Positions 50,900 through 61,744 are shown, counted from the first letter of the stretch. The stretch is DNA of 64,000 bases from Pacificitalea manganoxidans (GCF_002504165.1 NZ_CP021404.1:2356001-2420000); one strand, 5' to 3'. A program made the numbers and translations. The notes: generated by a model from the sequence alone, not told the origin.

Positions 50900-51673
50900 A
50901 TGGGCATCCTCGAAGTCAAAGGCGTCAACAAGCGCTTCGGCGGGTTGCAGGCACTGGGAGACGTGAACCTGAGCGTCGCCGAACAGTCCGTGCATGCGAT
51001 CATCGGCCCCAACGGCGCGGGTAAATCCACCCTGCTCAACTGTCTGGTGGGCAAGCTGATCCCCGATACCGGCTCGGTCATGTTCGACGGGCAGTCGGTT
51101 CTGGGACGCAGCCCGCATCAGATCAATCAGATGGGCATTAGCCGCGTGTTCCAGACGCCCGAGATCTTTGGCGATCTGACGGTGTTCGAAAACGTGCTGA
51201 TCCCCTGCTTTGCCCGCCGCGACGGGGCGTTCGAACTGAACGCAATCCGTTCGGTGCGCAGCCAGCGGGACATGGCGGAGAAGGCCGAGCAGATCCTGAT
51301 GGACGTCAACATGGTCGACAAACGGCACATGCACGCCGCCTCGCTCAGCCGGGGCGACAAGCGGCGGCTGGAAATGGCGATGTGTCTGGTGCAGGAGCCA
51401 CGTCTGCTGCTGCTGGACGAGCCGACAGCGGGCATGGCGCGCGCCGACACCAACAACACCATCGACCTGCTGCGGGAAATCAAGGAAAGCCGCGACATCA
51501 CAATGGCGATCATCGAACACGACATGCATGTGGTGTTCAGCCTAGCCGACCGGATCACGGTGCTGGCCCAAGGCACGCCGCTGGTCGAAGACACCCCCGA
51601 AAACATCAAGGGCCATCCCAAGGTCCAAGAAGCCTATCTTGGCACCACCCAGCACGCCACGGCCGCGCATTGA
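50900..51673 (+). CDS. ABC transporter ATP-binding protein, LivG type
   Basis: A 257-residue cytoplasmic ATPase. Walker A is GPNGAGKST at 36-44, Walker B LLLLDEPTAGMA, and the switch His lies in IIEHDMHVV. The ABC signature reads LSRGDKRRLEMA in place of the more common LSYGQQ, a variant kept in context of an otherwise normal domain. AAGGAGAG precedes the ATG. It pairs with the LivF-type ATPase to drive the importer. Confidence 0.93.
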   Translation: MGILEVKGVNKRFGGLQALGDVNLSVAEQSVHAIIGPNGAGKSTLLNCLVGKLIPDTGSVMFDGQSVLGRSPHQINQMGISRVFQTPEIFGDLTVFENVLIPCFARRDGAFELNAIRSVRSQRDMAEKAEQILMDVNMVDKRHMHAASLSRGDKRRLEMAMCLVQEPRLLLLDEPTAGMARADTNNTIDLLREIKESRDITMAIIEHDMHVVFSLADRITVLAQGTPLVEDTPENIKGHPKVQEAYLGTTQHATAAH

Positions 51674-51701
51674 GCGCCTGCGCGCGACAGGGAGCACCGA
51701 C

Positions 51702-52457
51702 ATGAACACCCGACCCGACTTCTCGAAGCATGCAAACCACGCGGCCACGGCCCCGGCCTATTTCTCGGTCTGGGATCTGCATGCCTATTACGGCGAAAGC
51801 TACATCGTGCAGGGCGTCAACTTTAACGTCCATGAAGGCGAAATCCTCGCGCTGCTGGGCCGCAACGGAGCGGGCAAGACCTCCACCCTGCGGGCGATCG
51901 CGCGGATGGACAGCCCGCAGGTGAACCACGGCGAAATCTGGCTCGATCATCAGCCGCTGCACACTATGCGTGCGCATCAGGCGGCGATGGCGGGGATCGG
52001 GCTGGTCCCCGAAGACCGCTGCATCATCCCCGGCCTGACCGTCGAGGAAAACCTGCAACTGGCGCAGATCGCGCCGCCTGTGGGCTGGTCGATCCAGCGG
52101 CTCTATGAGCTGTTCCCGCGTCTGGGCGAACGGCGCAAACAGGAGGGCGTGACCCTGTCGGGCGGCGAGCAGCAGATGCTTGCCATTGCCCGCGCGCTGG
52201 CCCGCGACATCAAGGTGCTGCTGCTGGACGAACCCTACGAAGGTCTGGCCCCGGTGATCGTGGACGAGATCGAGAAAACCCTGATCCACATCAAAGAACT
52301 GGGCATCACCACGGTGATCGTGGAACAAAACGCCATTCGCGCACTGGAACTTGCCGATCGCGCGGTGATCCTCGACACCGGACAGATCGTGTTCGACGGG
52401 CTGGCGAGCGAGGTGCTCGACGATGCCGCCCTGCGCGCCGAATATCTGGCGATCTAG
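51702..52457 (+). CDS. ABC transporter ATP-binding protein, LivF type
   Basis: A 251-residue ATPase with Walker A GRNGAGKTS at 53-61, signature LSGGEQQMLAIARAL, Walker B LLLDEPYEGLAP and the switch region VIVEQNAIRALELAD, all typical of LivF. The first 20 residues are an extra head. The start at 51702 follows AGGGAG. It is the last transporter gene; acs follows after 144 bases containing three hairpins. Confidence 0.93.
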   Translation: MNTRPDFSKHANHAATAPAYFSVWDLHAYYGESYIVQGVNFNVHEGEILALLGRNGAGKTSTLRAIARMDSPQVNHGEIWLDHQPLHTMRAHQAAMAGIGLVPEDRCIIPGLTVEENLQLAQIAPPVGWSIQRLYELFPRLGERRKQEGVTLSGGEQQMLAIARALARDIKVLLLDEPYEGLAPVIVDEIEKTLIHIKELGITTVIVEQNAIRALELADRAVILDTGQIVFDGLASEVLDDAALRAEYLAI

Positions 52458-52470
52458 GCCCGCCACCCGT

Positions 52471-52581
52471 TCCGCCGGGGGAGGATTGAACCCTCCGGCG
52501 GACTGGACCAATGTCCTGTTGCCGGCCCGCCCCCGTAGGGCCAGAGTGCCGGCAACGCGAAAGACCGCCGGGGGAGGCGGT
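52471..52581 (+). promoter_or_regulatory. Three consecutive hairpins in the acs leader
   Basis: Three stems lie in 111 bases: TCCGCCGG/CCGGCGGA (52471-52502), GTTGCCGGC/GCCGGCAAC (52518-52556) and ACCGCC/GGCGGT (52564-52581). None is followed by a T-run. They sit ten or more bases before the acs ribosome site (GGAGG near 52591). They may limit read-through or protect the acs mRNA. Confidence 0.5.
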
Positions 52582-52601
52582 CAGCCATCCGGAGGAAACC
52601 C

Positions 52602-54560
52602 ATGCTCGACACCGAGAAATCGTCTCATCCCGCTCCCGACAGTTTCGTCGCCAAGGCGCATGTGGATGCCGCCCGCTACGAGCAGATGTATCAGGCATCC
52701 GTCGACGACCCGGATGCGTTCTGGGCCAAAGAGGGCAAGCGTCTCGACTGGATCGAACCCTTTACCAAGGTGAAGAACGCGAATTTCACGCTGGGTGAGG
52801 TGTCGATCAAATGGTTCGAGGACGGCGTTCTGAACGTCGCCGCCAATTGCATCGACCGCCATCTGGCCACCCGCGCCGACCAGACCGCGATCATCTGGGA
52901 GCCGGACGAGCCCACCGACCCGGCGCTGCACATCACCTATCGCGAATTACACGAAAACGTCTGCCGGTTCGCCAATGTGCTGCTGAGCCAAGGCGTCATG
53001 CGCGGCGACCGGGTGGTGATCTACATGCCCATGATCCCGGAGGCCGCCTATGCGATGCTGGCCTGCGCGCGGATCGGCGCCATTCATTCGATCGTCTTCG
53101 CCGGCTTCTCGCCGGATGCGCTGGCCAACCGGATCAACGATTGCGGCGCGAAGCTTGTCGTCACCGCCGATACCGCGCCGCGGGGCGGTAAGCGCACGGC
53201 GCTGAAGTCCAACACCGATGCCGCGCTGCTGCACTGCTCCGACAAGGTGCGCTGTCTGGTGGTCAAGCATACCGGCGATCAGATCAGCTGGATCGACGGG
53301 CGCGATGTCGATGTGAAGGCGATGATGAAAACCGTCGCCCCCGATTGCCCGCCGCGCCCGATGGGGGCCGAGGATCCGCTGTTCATCCTCTACACCTCGG
53401 GCTCCACCGGCAAACCGAAGGGCGTGGTGCATAGCTCTGGCGGCTATCTCGCTTACGCGGCGATGACCCATCAGCTGACCTTCGATTACCATGATGGCGA
53501 CGTGTTCTGGTGTTCGGCGGATGTGGGCTGGGTCACGGGCCACAGCTACATCGTCTACGGGCCGCTGGCGAATGGCGCGACGACGCTCATGTTCGAGGGC
53601 GTGCCGACCTATCCCGATGCCGGACGCTTCTGGGAGGTCTGCGCCAAGCATGGCGTCAACCAGTTCTACACCGCCCCCACCGCGATCCGCGCACTGATGG
53701 GGCAAGGCAGCGAATGGGTTGAAAAGCACGATCTGTCGAGCCTGCGCCTGCTGGGCACCGTGGGCGAGCCCATCAACCCCGAAGCCTGGGAGTGGTATAA
53801 CGAGACGGTCGGCAAGGGCCGCTGTCCCATTGTGGACACATGGTGGCAGACCGAAACCGGCGGGCATATGATTACCCCCCTGCCCGGCGCGATCCCGACG
53901 AAGCCCGGCTCCGCGACCAAGCCGTTCTTCGGCGTGCAGCCGGTGCTTCTGGAACCCAACACCGGGGAAGTCATCGACGACACCGCCGCCGAAGGTGTTC
54001 TGGCCATCGCCGATAGCTGGCCCGGTCAAATGCGCACCGTCTGGGGCGATCACGCGCGGTTCGAGGAAACCTATTTCCAGCAATATCCCGGCTATTACTT
54101 CTCCGGCGATGGCTGTCGCCGCGATGCGGATGGCTATTACTGGATCACGGGCCGGGTCGATGACGTGCTAAACGTGTCGGGTCACCGCATGGGCACGGCC
54201 GAGGTCGAAAGCGCGCTCGTCGCTCATAAGGCGGTGGCCGAAGCCGCCGTCGTTGGCTACCCGCATGACGTGAAGGGTCAGGGCATCTATGCCTATGTCA
54301 CGCTCATGAATAACGAGACGCCCTCGGATGAGCTGCGCAAGGATCTGGAAACGTGGGTTCGCACGGAAATCGGCCCCATCGCGAAACCTGATCTGATCCA
54401 GTGGGCCCCCGGACTGCCGAAAACCCGCTCGGGCAAGATCATGCGCCGCATCCTGCGCAAGATCGCCGAAAACGACTACGGCGCGCTTGGCGACACCTCC
54501 ACCCTCGCCGATCCGTCGGTTGTCGATGATCTGATCGAGAACCGCATGAACAAGGGCTGA
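52602..54560 (+). CDS. acs: Acetyl-CoA synthetase
   Basis: A 652-residue AMP-forming acetate-CoA ligase that activates acetate for the glyoxylate, ethylmalonyl-CoA or TCA routes. Motif A3 is [12 protein letters not shown]5 is TWWQTETGG, and the C-terminal [11 protein letters not shown] carries the regulatory and catalytic Lys612 that is reversibly acetylated in Acs. The start [22 protein letters not shown] and full length match Acs rather than PrpE. It closes the transporter series under the ScfR-type regulator, with the CrbS-like kinase on the other side. A strong terminator follows. Confidence 0.96.
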   Translation: MLDTEKSSHPAPDSFVAKAHVDAARYEQMYQASVDDPDAFWAKEGKRLDWIEPFTKVKNANFTLGEVSIKWFEDGVLNVAANCIDRHLATRADQTAIIWEPDEPTDPALHITYRELHENVCRFANVLLSQGVMRGDRVVIYMPMIPEAAYAMLACARIGAIHSIVFAGFSPDALANRINDCGAKLVVTADTAPRGGKRTALKSNTDAALLHCSDKVRCLVVKHTGDQISWIDGRDVDVKAMMKTVAPDCPPRPMGAEDPLFILYTSGSTGKPKGVVHSSGGYLAYAAMTHQLTFDYHDGDVFWCSADVGWVTGHSYIVYGPLANGATTLMFEGVPTYPDAGRFWEVCAKHGVNQFYTAPTAIRALMGQGSEWVEKHDLSSLRLLGTVGEPINPEAWEWYNETVGKGRCPIVDTWWQTETGGHMITPLPGAIPTKPGSATKPFFGVQPVLLEPNTGEVIDDTAAEGVLAIADSWPGQMRTVWGDHARFEETYFQQYPGYYFSGDGCRRDADGYYWITGRVDDVLNVSGHRMGTAEVESALVAHKAVAEAAVVGYPHDVKGQGIYAYVTLMNNETPSDELRKDLETWVRTEIGPIAKPDLIQWAPGLPKTRSGKIMRRILRKIAENDYGALGDTSTLADPSVVDDLIENRMNKG

Positions 54561-54587
54561 CGGCGCCTCCTCACGCCACGCCCTGTC

Positions 54588-54622
54588 AAGCCGCCGTTTC
54601 CCTCCCGAAACGGCGGCTTTTT
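54588..54622 (+). terminator. Intrinsic terminator after acs
   Basis: AAGCCGCCGTTTC pairs with GAAACGGCGGCTT around CCTCCC, followed by further T residues. A near-ideal rho-independent terminator 28 bases after the acs stop codon. Confidence 0.92.
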
Positions 54623-54761
54623 GCATGAGGCGGGCAATTTTTTGCCCATCGTCGGATTCTCCACCGCAAACCTTCCCTAACCGGGAACCATAGTGGAACC
54701 GCATCACCGGGGCGGGGTTGAACAGGCAGACGTCACAGACGGACAAAATGGAGTTCTCGCA

Positions 54762-55574
54762 ATGTTTGCTATGAAAACAGCCCTTCTTTCCGGCGCCGCC
54801 GCTATCGCCCTTACCTCGGGCGCGTTCGCGCAGGATGCCAACACCACCGATCCCCTCATCACCGATGGCACGGGTGCCTCCGTGGGCGGCGATGCCGCCG
54901 TCAGCGCGGGCACTGAACTGGACGCCACAGTGGCGCCCGGCGATGACGCCGAGATTGTCACCGATACCGAAGCTGAAACCGACGCGGATGTCGATGTCGC
55001 GGCCCCCGGCGCCGATAGCGGCGTTGACGCCGACGCTGACGCGGAAACCGACATGGCCGCTGATCCGATGATGGATGACGCGACCGGCGCCGAAGCGGAT
55101 GCCGAAACCGACACGGCGGTCGACAGCGAAGCCGATGTTGACGCCACCGGCGACATGGCCGCAAGCGGCGAAGCCGAAACGGACGCTGATGTGGGCGGCG
55201 TGATTGGCACCGATACCGCATCCAGTGCGTTCGACTTCGAGCAGGCCTATTCCGGCGCCGCAGGCATGCAGATTGCAGAGCTGATCGGTGCCGACGTGAT
55301 TGATGCCGAAGGCAAGTCTGTCGGTGAAATCGACGGCTTTGCCCGTCTGAACAACGACATCGTCGCCGTGGTCGGCATCGGTGGGTTCCTTGGTCTGGGC
55401 GAAGACGACATCGCCCTGTCGCTCGATCAGATGAACTACGCCGCCGAAGAAGGCCAGTTCAAGCTGAGCGGCTACACCGAGGCCGATCTGGAAGGCATGC
55501 CTGAATACGATGCCGCCGCCGCGACGGAACTCGAAAGCGAAGCGACGCTGGAAGAAAGCTGGAACGGGCTATAA
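54762..55574 (+). CDS. Exported acidic PRC-barrel protein
   Basis: A 270-residue protein with a signal peptide (MFAMKTALLSGAAAIALTSGAFAQ). Residues 25 to about 155 are a linker of almost only Asp, Ala, Glu, Thr, Val and Gly; not a single Lys, Arg or His occurs between residues 6 and 184. The C-terminal PRC-barrel (about 160-245) reads IGADVIDAEGKSVGEIDGFARLNNDIVAVVGIGGFLGLGEDDIALSLD. Periplasmic PRC-barrel proteins of this kind are common in alphaproteobacteria, often stress-related; the function is not known. The acidic linker may bind cations or act as an extended tether. Confidence 0.87.
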   Translation: MFAMKTALLSGAAAIALTSGAFAQDANTTDPLITDGTGASVGGDAAVSAGTELDATVAPGDDAEIVTDTEAETDADVDVAAPGADSGVDADADAETDMAADPMMDDATGAEADAETDTAVDSEADVDATGDMAASGEAETDADVGGVIGTDTASSAFDFEQAYSGAAGMQIAELIGADVIDAEGKSVGEIDGFARLNNDIVAVVGIGGFLGLGEDDIALSLDQMNYAAEEGQFKLSGYTEADLEGMPEYDAAAATELESEATLEESWNGL

Positions 55575-55611
55575 TCGCCCCCCGGCAGTCGACACGGATA
55601 ATTGAGTGACG

Positions 55612-55637
55612 GAAAGCGGGCCTGCGGGTCCGCTTTC
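55612..55637 (+). terminator. Probable terminator after the PRC-barrel gene
   Basis: GAAAGCGG and CCGCTTTC form an eight-base-pair stem with a G/C-rich inner part; only a short T/G stretch follows, so strength is uncertain. Confidence 0.45.
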
Positions 55638-55753
55638 TGCGTTGGGGGGCGGCCTCATCCGGGCAAGGGCCATGCGTATTCTGCGATGGTCGCGCACTGG
55701 ACGTTGCCGCCCTCATTTCTTATATGATTAGTCGGAAAACATCCGAGGCAGCC

Positions 55754-56116
55754 ATGACCGCAGACAGCACCCCGCTCGAAGGAGCGCCGCTCATCCGTCC
55801 GTCTTCGACAGAGCACCCGCTTTACGACAATATCGTCGAGGCCTGCCGCACCGTGTATGACCCGGAAATCCCGGTGAATATTTACGATCTGGGGCTGGTC
55901 TATACGATCGACATTTCCGACCAGAACGAAGTTGGCATCCTGATGACCCTGACCGCGCCGGGATGTCCGGTAGCGGGTGAGATGCCTGGCTGGTTGGCCG
56001 AGGCGATCGAGCCGCTGGACGGCGTGAAGCAGGTCGATGTGGACATCACGTGGGATCCGCCCTGGGGCATGGAAATGATGTCCGACGAAGCCCGGCTAGA
56101 GCTCGGCTTCATGTGA
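55754..56116 (+). CDS. sufT: SufT-like Fe-S assembly protein (DUF59/MIP18)
   Basis: A 120-residue protein of the MIP18/DUF59 family, acting in maturation of iron-sulfur proteins. The core VYDPEIPVNIYDLGLVYTIDI is at about 34-54 and the reactive Cys71 sits in TAPGCPVAGEMP; DITWDPPWGMEMMSDEARLELG ends it. An A-type carrier gene follows 116 bases downstream in the same direction. The main suf genes are not in the window. Confidence 0.92.
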   Translation: MTADSTPLEGAPLIRPSSTEHPLYDNIVEACRTVYDPEIPVNIYDLGLVYTIDISDQNEVGILMTLTAPGCPVAGEMPGWLAEAIEPLDGVKQVDVDITWDPPWGMEMMSDEARLELGFM

Positions 56117-56128
56117 TATACCGGTCAC

Positions 56129-56152
56129 CCGCAAAACATTCTGATTTTGCGG
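56129..56152 (+). other. Hairpin between sufT and the A-type carrier gene
   Basis: CCGCAAAA and TTTTGCGG form a perfect eight-base-pair stem with an eight-base loop, 13 bases after the sufT stop. The TTTT is inside the stem, so it is a weak terminator or an mRNA-processing structure. Confidence 0.4.
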
Positions 56153-56232
56153 ATGACGCCACTGCCCCTGCCCCCCTTGGAACCGGCAGATGCGGTGATT
56201 AGATTCAGTATCGAGAACGATCGGAGTTCGAG

Positions 56233-56583
56233 ATGTTCGGTATCCCCGGCAAACAAGCCGTCACCATGACCCCCCGCGCTGCGGCGCAGATTTCCCGCCT
56301 GATGCTGAAGGACGGCCATGAAGGGCTGCGGATCGGCGTTAAGAAGGGCGGCTGTGCTGGCATGGAATACACCATGGACTACGCCGCCGAAATCGACCCC
56401 CATGACGAGGTGGTCGAACAGGATGGCGCGCGGGTGATGATTGCCCCCATGGCGCAGATGTTCCTGTTCGGCACTGAGATCGATTATGAGACCTCGCTGC
56501 TGGAATCGGGCTTCAAGTTCAACAATCCCAACGTGACCGAAGCCTGCGGCTGCGGCGAGTCGATCAAATTCGCTGATATGTGA
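56233..56583 (+). CDS. sufA: A-type iron-sulfur carrier (SufA/HesB family)
   Basis: A 116-residue carrier that receives Fe-S clusters and passes them to client proteins. The three cluster cysteines are Cys41 (GGCAGMEY) and Cys105/Cys107 (ACGCGES). The first motif usually reads GGCSG; here Ala replaces Ser, a common variant. CGGAG precedes the start. It lies downstream of sufT and ahead of a good terminator, so the pair may form one Fe-S unit. ErpA or IscA would be equally valid names by sequence. Confidence 0.9.
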   Translation: MFGIPGKQAVTMTPRAAAQISRLMLKDGHEGLRIGVKKGGCAGMEYTMDYAAEIDPHDEVVEQDGARVMIAPMAQMFLFGTEIDYETSLLESGFKFNNPNVTEACGCGESIKFADM

Positions 56584-56607
56584 TCGCGGCTTGATCCATT
56601 GATCTGC

Positions 56608-56637
56608 CCCGGCTGTGCCCCCACAGCCGGGTTCTTC
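56608..56637 (+). terminator. Intrinsic terminator after sufA
   Basis: CCCGGCTGTG and CACAGCCGGG pair perfectly around CCCC, followed by TTCTTC. Confidence 0.7.
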
Positions 56638-56714
56638 ATGCCATAGGGCGAAAACGGTGGGGTTCCGCTGATCCCTGTCACAGGCAGGAACGATCCCGGC
56701 GGCGCGGTGTTGGC

Positions 56715-56734
56715 CCTTGAGCAATCGCTCAAGG
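56715..56734. promoter_or_regulatory. Palindrome at the ribosome site of the alpha/beta hydrolase gene
   Basis: CCTTGAGC and GCTCAAGG flank AATC as a perfect inverted repeat. The right arm merges with the Shine-Dalgarno stretch AAGGAAAGGA, 14 bases before the ATG. It fits a repressor operator (TetR/MarR-like size) or a ribosome-blocking hairpin. No regulator gene is adjacent. Confidence 0.6.
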
Positions 56735-56747
56735 AAAGGACCGCATC

Positions 56748-57569
56748 ATGCAAACCCATACCGCGCGCGTCGAAGATATCACCATGCGTTGGGAAGAGAC
56801 GGGCTCCGGCGACCCCGTTATTCTGATCCACGGCATCCCCACTTGCCCCGCCCTGTGGCGCGACGTCGCCCCGCTGATCCGGAACCGGCGCGTGCTGGCG
56901 TGGGAAATGCCCGGCTACGGCGCCTCTATCCCCGAAGGACGGGACCGGGATATCTCGGTCGGAACGCAGGCTGATTATCTTGTCGCGTGGATGCGCGCTC
57001 AGGGTATCCACCGTGCGATCCTTGCCGGGCATGACCTTGGCGGGGGCGTGGCGCAGATCGCCGCCGTGCGCCATCCTGAAATGGTCAGCGGCCTCTTTCT
57101 GACCAACGCCATCTGCTACGACTCGTGGCCCGTGCCGCTGGTCAGCGCTGTCGCCGCGACGGGCTCGATCACCCAGCACGCCCCCGACGGGGCCCTGCGC
57201 CAGTTGCTGAAGATGATGTTCTCCAAGGGTCACGAGACCGAGGCCGCTGCCGACGCGGCGCTGGCCGCGCATATGCCCCATTATGAGGCGCATGACGGGG
57301 CCGAGGCATTTGTGCGCCAAACCCAATCTCTGAACGTCGAGGATACGAAGGCGATCTCGGACCGCCTGTCCACGTTGAACATCCCGGCCCGCGTGGCTTG
57401 GGGGGCCGCCGATGAATTCCAGAAGATCGAGTATGGCGAGCGGCTGGCGCGTGACCTGAACGCGCCGCTGCGCCGGATCGAAGGCGGACTGCATTTCACG
57501 CCCGAAGATCACCCTCAGATTATCGCGGAGGAAATCAACGCATTGGCGGAAACGGTCGCCGGGGCGTGA
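56748..57569 (+). CDS. Alpha/beta hydrolase with Asp nucleophile (dehalogenase/epoxide hydrolase type)
   Basis: A 273-residue hydrolase. The oxyanion motif HGIPT is at 28-32 and the nucleophile elbow GHDLGG at 94-99 has Asp96 rather than Ser. An Asp there is typical of haloalkane and haloacetate dehalogenases and of epoxide hydrolases. The catalytic His is likely in GGLHFTPEDHP near residue 249. No signal peptide. A perfect palindrome overlaps its ribosome site, so it is probably inducible. Substrate unknown. Confidence 0.87.
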   Translation: MQTHTARVEDITMRWEETGSGDPVILIHGIPTCPALWRDVAPLIRNRRVLAWEMPGYGASIPEGRDRDISVGTQADYLVAWMRAQGIHRAILAGHDLGGGVAQIAAVRHPEMVSGLFLTNAICYDSWPVPLVSAVAATGSITQHAPDGALRQLLKMMFSKGHETEAAADAALAAHMPHYEAHDGAEAFVRQTQSLNVEDTKAISDRLSTLNIPARVAWGAADEFQKIEYGERLARDLNAPLRRIEGGLHFTPEDHPQIIAEEINALAETVAGA

Positions 57570-57580
57570 GCCTGCGCTGA

Positions 57581-57601
57581 GGGGCCGGTGCGTCCGGCCC
57601 C

Positions 57602-57605
<4 letters not shown>
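57581..57605. terminator. Hairpin between convergent hydrolase and proB genes
   Basis: GGGGCCGG and CCGGCCCC pair around TGCGT in the 32-base gap between convergent stop codons. It may act on both transcripts, although T-runs are short. Confidence 0.4.
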
Positions 57606-59829
<2,224 letters not shown>

Positions 59830-59870
59830 TCAGCCCGCACCGCAAGAGAGGCCCGCACGGCGCGCGGACC

Positions 59871-60404
59871 TCAAAGCTTCTTGAGATAGGTCCAGGTCGG
59901 CACCTTTGCATTGCGGGCCACGGACCACGCTTCCGCATCGCCGATATATTCGAACCCTGCATTGGTCAGCACCCGCGCCGACGGAAGGCTATCCTGAAAC
60001 ACGGCTGCAAAAATCGTGTCGGCCTGATGGGGATTGGCGTCTAGCAGGGCCCGCACGGCCTCTGACGCGAGGCCGGTGTTCCACATCGCCGGAGCCACCC
60101 AATAGCTGATTTCGGACTGCACGCCGCGCACCGGCTCCATCCGCTTCAGCTTGATAATCCCGACCAGTTCACCCAGTTCGGTCGCGCTGCCATCCATGGC
60201 CCAGACATCTTCGGTCCGGTCAGGGGCCAGTGCGCGATCAATGACACCTTCCACGGTGCCCGGCGGCAACGGATGCGGCACGGTCTGCGTGTAGCGCGCC
60301 ACACGTTCGTCGCCCGCGTAATGCTGCATCAGGCCCTTGTCGGACTTCCGCAGGGGGCGCAGCGTGATCCGGTCGGCCACGATGGTAGGCTGGGGGTCCA
60401 GCAT
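59871..60404 (-). CDS. GNAT family N-acetyltransferase
   Basis: A 177-residue acetyltransferase of the RimJ/RimL-like group (VADRITLRPLRKSDKGLM, then ISYWVAPAMWNTGLASEAVRALLD, where the acetyl-CoA-binding loop lies, and SARVLTNAGFEYIGDAE). Homologues sit in the rplU-rpmA-obgE cluster throughout Rhodobacteraceae. An ATG at 60404 is preferred because the frame upstream (to 60497) does not look like the family, but a start at 60497 would add 31 residues and cannot be excluded. The protein or small-molecule substrate is unknown. Confidence 0.85.
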   Translation of the reverse strand: MLDPQPTIVADRITLRPLRKSDKGLMQHYAGDERVARYTQTVPHPLPPGTVEGVIDRALAPDRTEDVWAMDGSATELGELVGIIKLKRMEPVRGVQSEISYWVAPAMWNTGLASEAVRALLDANPHQADTIFAAVFQDSLPSARVLTNAGFEYIGDAEAWSVARNAKVPTWTYLKKL

Positions 60405-60589
60405 GATGGTCGGTGTCCCTGTCAAGGCTCCCTCCTCCGCAAGGTGCGTTACGGCGACGACCCGCAGAGGCCGCCCATACTCGTCAATTTCATACATAGG
60501 ATACAGGCCGATAACCTCCGCCCTGATCTGGCGTCATTGCCGCGCCGTGCTCTCCTCCGAGCGGGACGGGGCAGGAACTGTCGCGATTG

Positions 60590-60625
60590 AAAACGCGAAA
60601 GGGGACCGGCGCTGGCCGATCCCCC
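60590..60625 (-). terminator. Terminator after rpmA
   Basis: On the minus strand GGGGATCGGC and GCCGGTCCCC pair around CAGC (one G-T pair), followed by TTTCGCGTTTTC, about 35 bases after the rpmA stop. It separates ribosomal genes from the GNAT-obgE-proB series, perhaps only partly. Confidence 0.7.
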
Positions 60626-60659
60626 GAATGTTATCCATCGACCTGGTCGAGGGTTTCGG

Positions 60660-60929
60660 TTACTCGGCAGCCTCCGCTGCGGGCAGGACCGAAATAAAGG
60701 TGCGGCCCTTGAGACCTTTGTGGAAGGTCACGGCACCATCGGCGACTGCAAAGATCGTGTGATCCTTGCCCATGCCGACGCCCTGACCCGGCCACCACTT
60801 GGTGCCGCGCTGACGGGCAATGATGTTGCCGGGGATGACGGCTTCGCCACCGAATTTCTTGATGCCGAGGCGGCGACCCGCAGAGTCGCGACCGTTACGG
60901 GAGGAACCGCCTGCTTTTTTGTGTGCCAT
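60660..60929 (-). CDS. rpmA: Ribosomal protein L27
   Basis: An 89-residue 50S protein whose N-terminal tail reaches the peptidyl-transferase centre. It starts [20 protein letters not shown], the standard L27 sequence without the cleavable N-terminal extension found in Firmicutes. The C-terminus ends in an Ala/Glu run (LPAAEAAE). It lies 23 bases after rplU in the same operon. Confidence 0.97.
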   Translation of the reverse strand: MAHKKAGGSSRNGRDSAGRRLGIKKFGGEAVIPGNIIARQRGTKWWPGQGVGMGKDHTIFAVADGAVTFHKGLKGRTFISVLPAAEAAE

Positions 60930-60952
60930 ATCGCTGTTCTCCTATGTCTCGA

Positions 60953-61597
60953 TTAGCCGTTGGCCAGTTCTTTGGCCTGATCGATCCAGCCTTCACGCTC
61001 GATACGACCTTTGAAGTTCAGCTTCTCGCCGAATTCTTCGGCGTCTGCGTCGCTCCAAGCGGCGATCTGGGCGAAGCTGGTCACGCCGGCTTCGTGCAGT
61101 TTCTTCTCAAGCGCGGGACCAACACCCGACAGCTTCTTCAGGTCGTCGCCACCGGCAGCAGCCTTGGGCGCGGCCTTCTCGGCTTTAGCGGCGGGCTTCT
61201 TGGCAGCCTTCGGAGCGGGCGCTGCGGCTTCGACGGCGGCACCGGACACGGAGCCAGAGCCGATGGCGGCCTTCACGCCGCTGTCAGCCGCGCCGGATTC
61301 CAGAATGTCGGTCACACGCAGCAGGGTCAGCTGCTGGCGGTGGCCTTTGGTGCGCTGCGAGCCGTGCTTACGACGACGCTTCACGAAGTGGATGAGCTTC
61401 TCACCCTTGATCTGGTCGATGACCTCGGCCTGAACGCCCGCACCTTCGACGAAGGGGGCGCCGATGGTGCCGCCGACCATCAGAATATCGTTGAACTGGA
61501 CGGTCTCACCGGCGGAAGCGGCAAGCTTCTCGACGCGTAGGATGTCACCGGAGGCCACCTTATACTGTTTGCCGCCGGTCTTGAGCACTGCGAACAT
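60953..61597 (-). CDS. rplU: Ribosomal protein L21 with C-terminal helix-hairpin-helix extension
   Basis: A 214-residue protein, about twice the normal L21 length. Residues 1-105 are L21 (MFAVLKTGGKQYKVASGDIL; HFVKRRRKHGSQRTKGHRQQ). A Lys/Ala/Pro-rich linker follows (about 120-150), then a helix-hairpin-helix-like domain (LKKLSGVGPALEKKLHEAGV and FAQIAAWSDADAEEFGEKL). This L21 extension is known from Rhodobacterales and related groups; its role is not established. The ATG at 61597 has AAGGAAG upstream. First gene of rplU-rpmA, with a leader of about 186 bases. Confidence 0.95.
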   Translation of the reverse strand: MFAVLKTGGKQYKVASGDILRVEKLAASAGETVQFNDILMVGGTIGAPFVEGAGVQAEVIDQIKGEKLIHFVKRRRKHGSQRTKGHRQQLTLLRVTDILESGAADSGVKAAIGSGSVSGAAVEAAAPAPKAAKKPAAKAEKAAPKAAAGGDDLKKLSGVGPALEKKLHEAGVTSFAQIAAWSDADAEEFGEKLNFKGRIEREGWIDQAKELANG

Positions 61598-61744
61598 GTG
61601 CTGTCTTCCTTTTCGTTGCCCGCGCTCTGTGGTCCCCGGTTTATCCCGGGCGTTCCGGCCACTGGCCACCTCGAACTGCGTGCCCTGTCTGGGCATGGGT
61701 TTTGCAGGACGGGGACAGGTGCAGCGAGCCACAGGCCTTTCCCC

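Noticed and set aside
48857-51529. 890-codon open frame on the minus strand opposite the permease and ATPase genes
   Set aside because: Histidine-, Arg- and Gln-rich text with no domain; it is the antisense shadow of clear transporter genes.
54683-54711. GGAAC-N16-GGTT upstream of the PRC-barrel gene, similar to an EcfG stress promoter
   Set aside because: The -10 half is imperfect and I cannot confirm that this lineage has an EcfG system.
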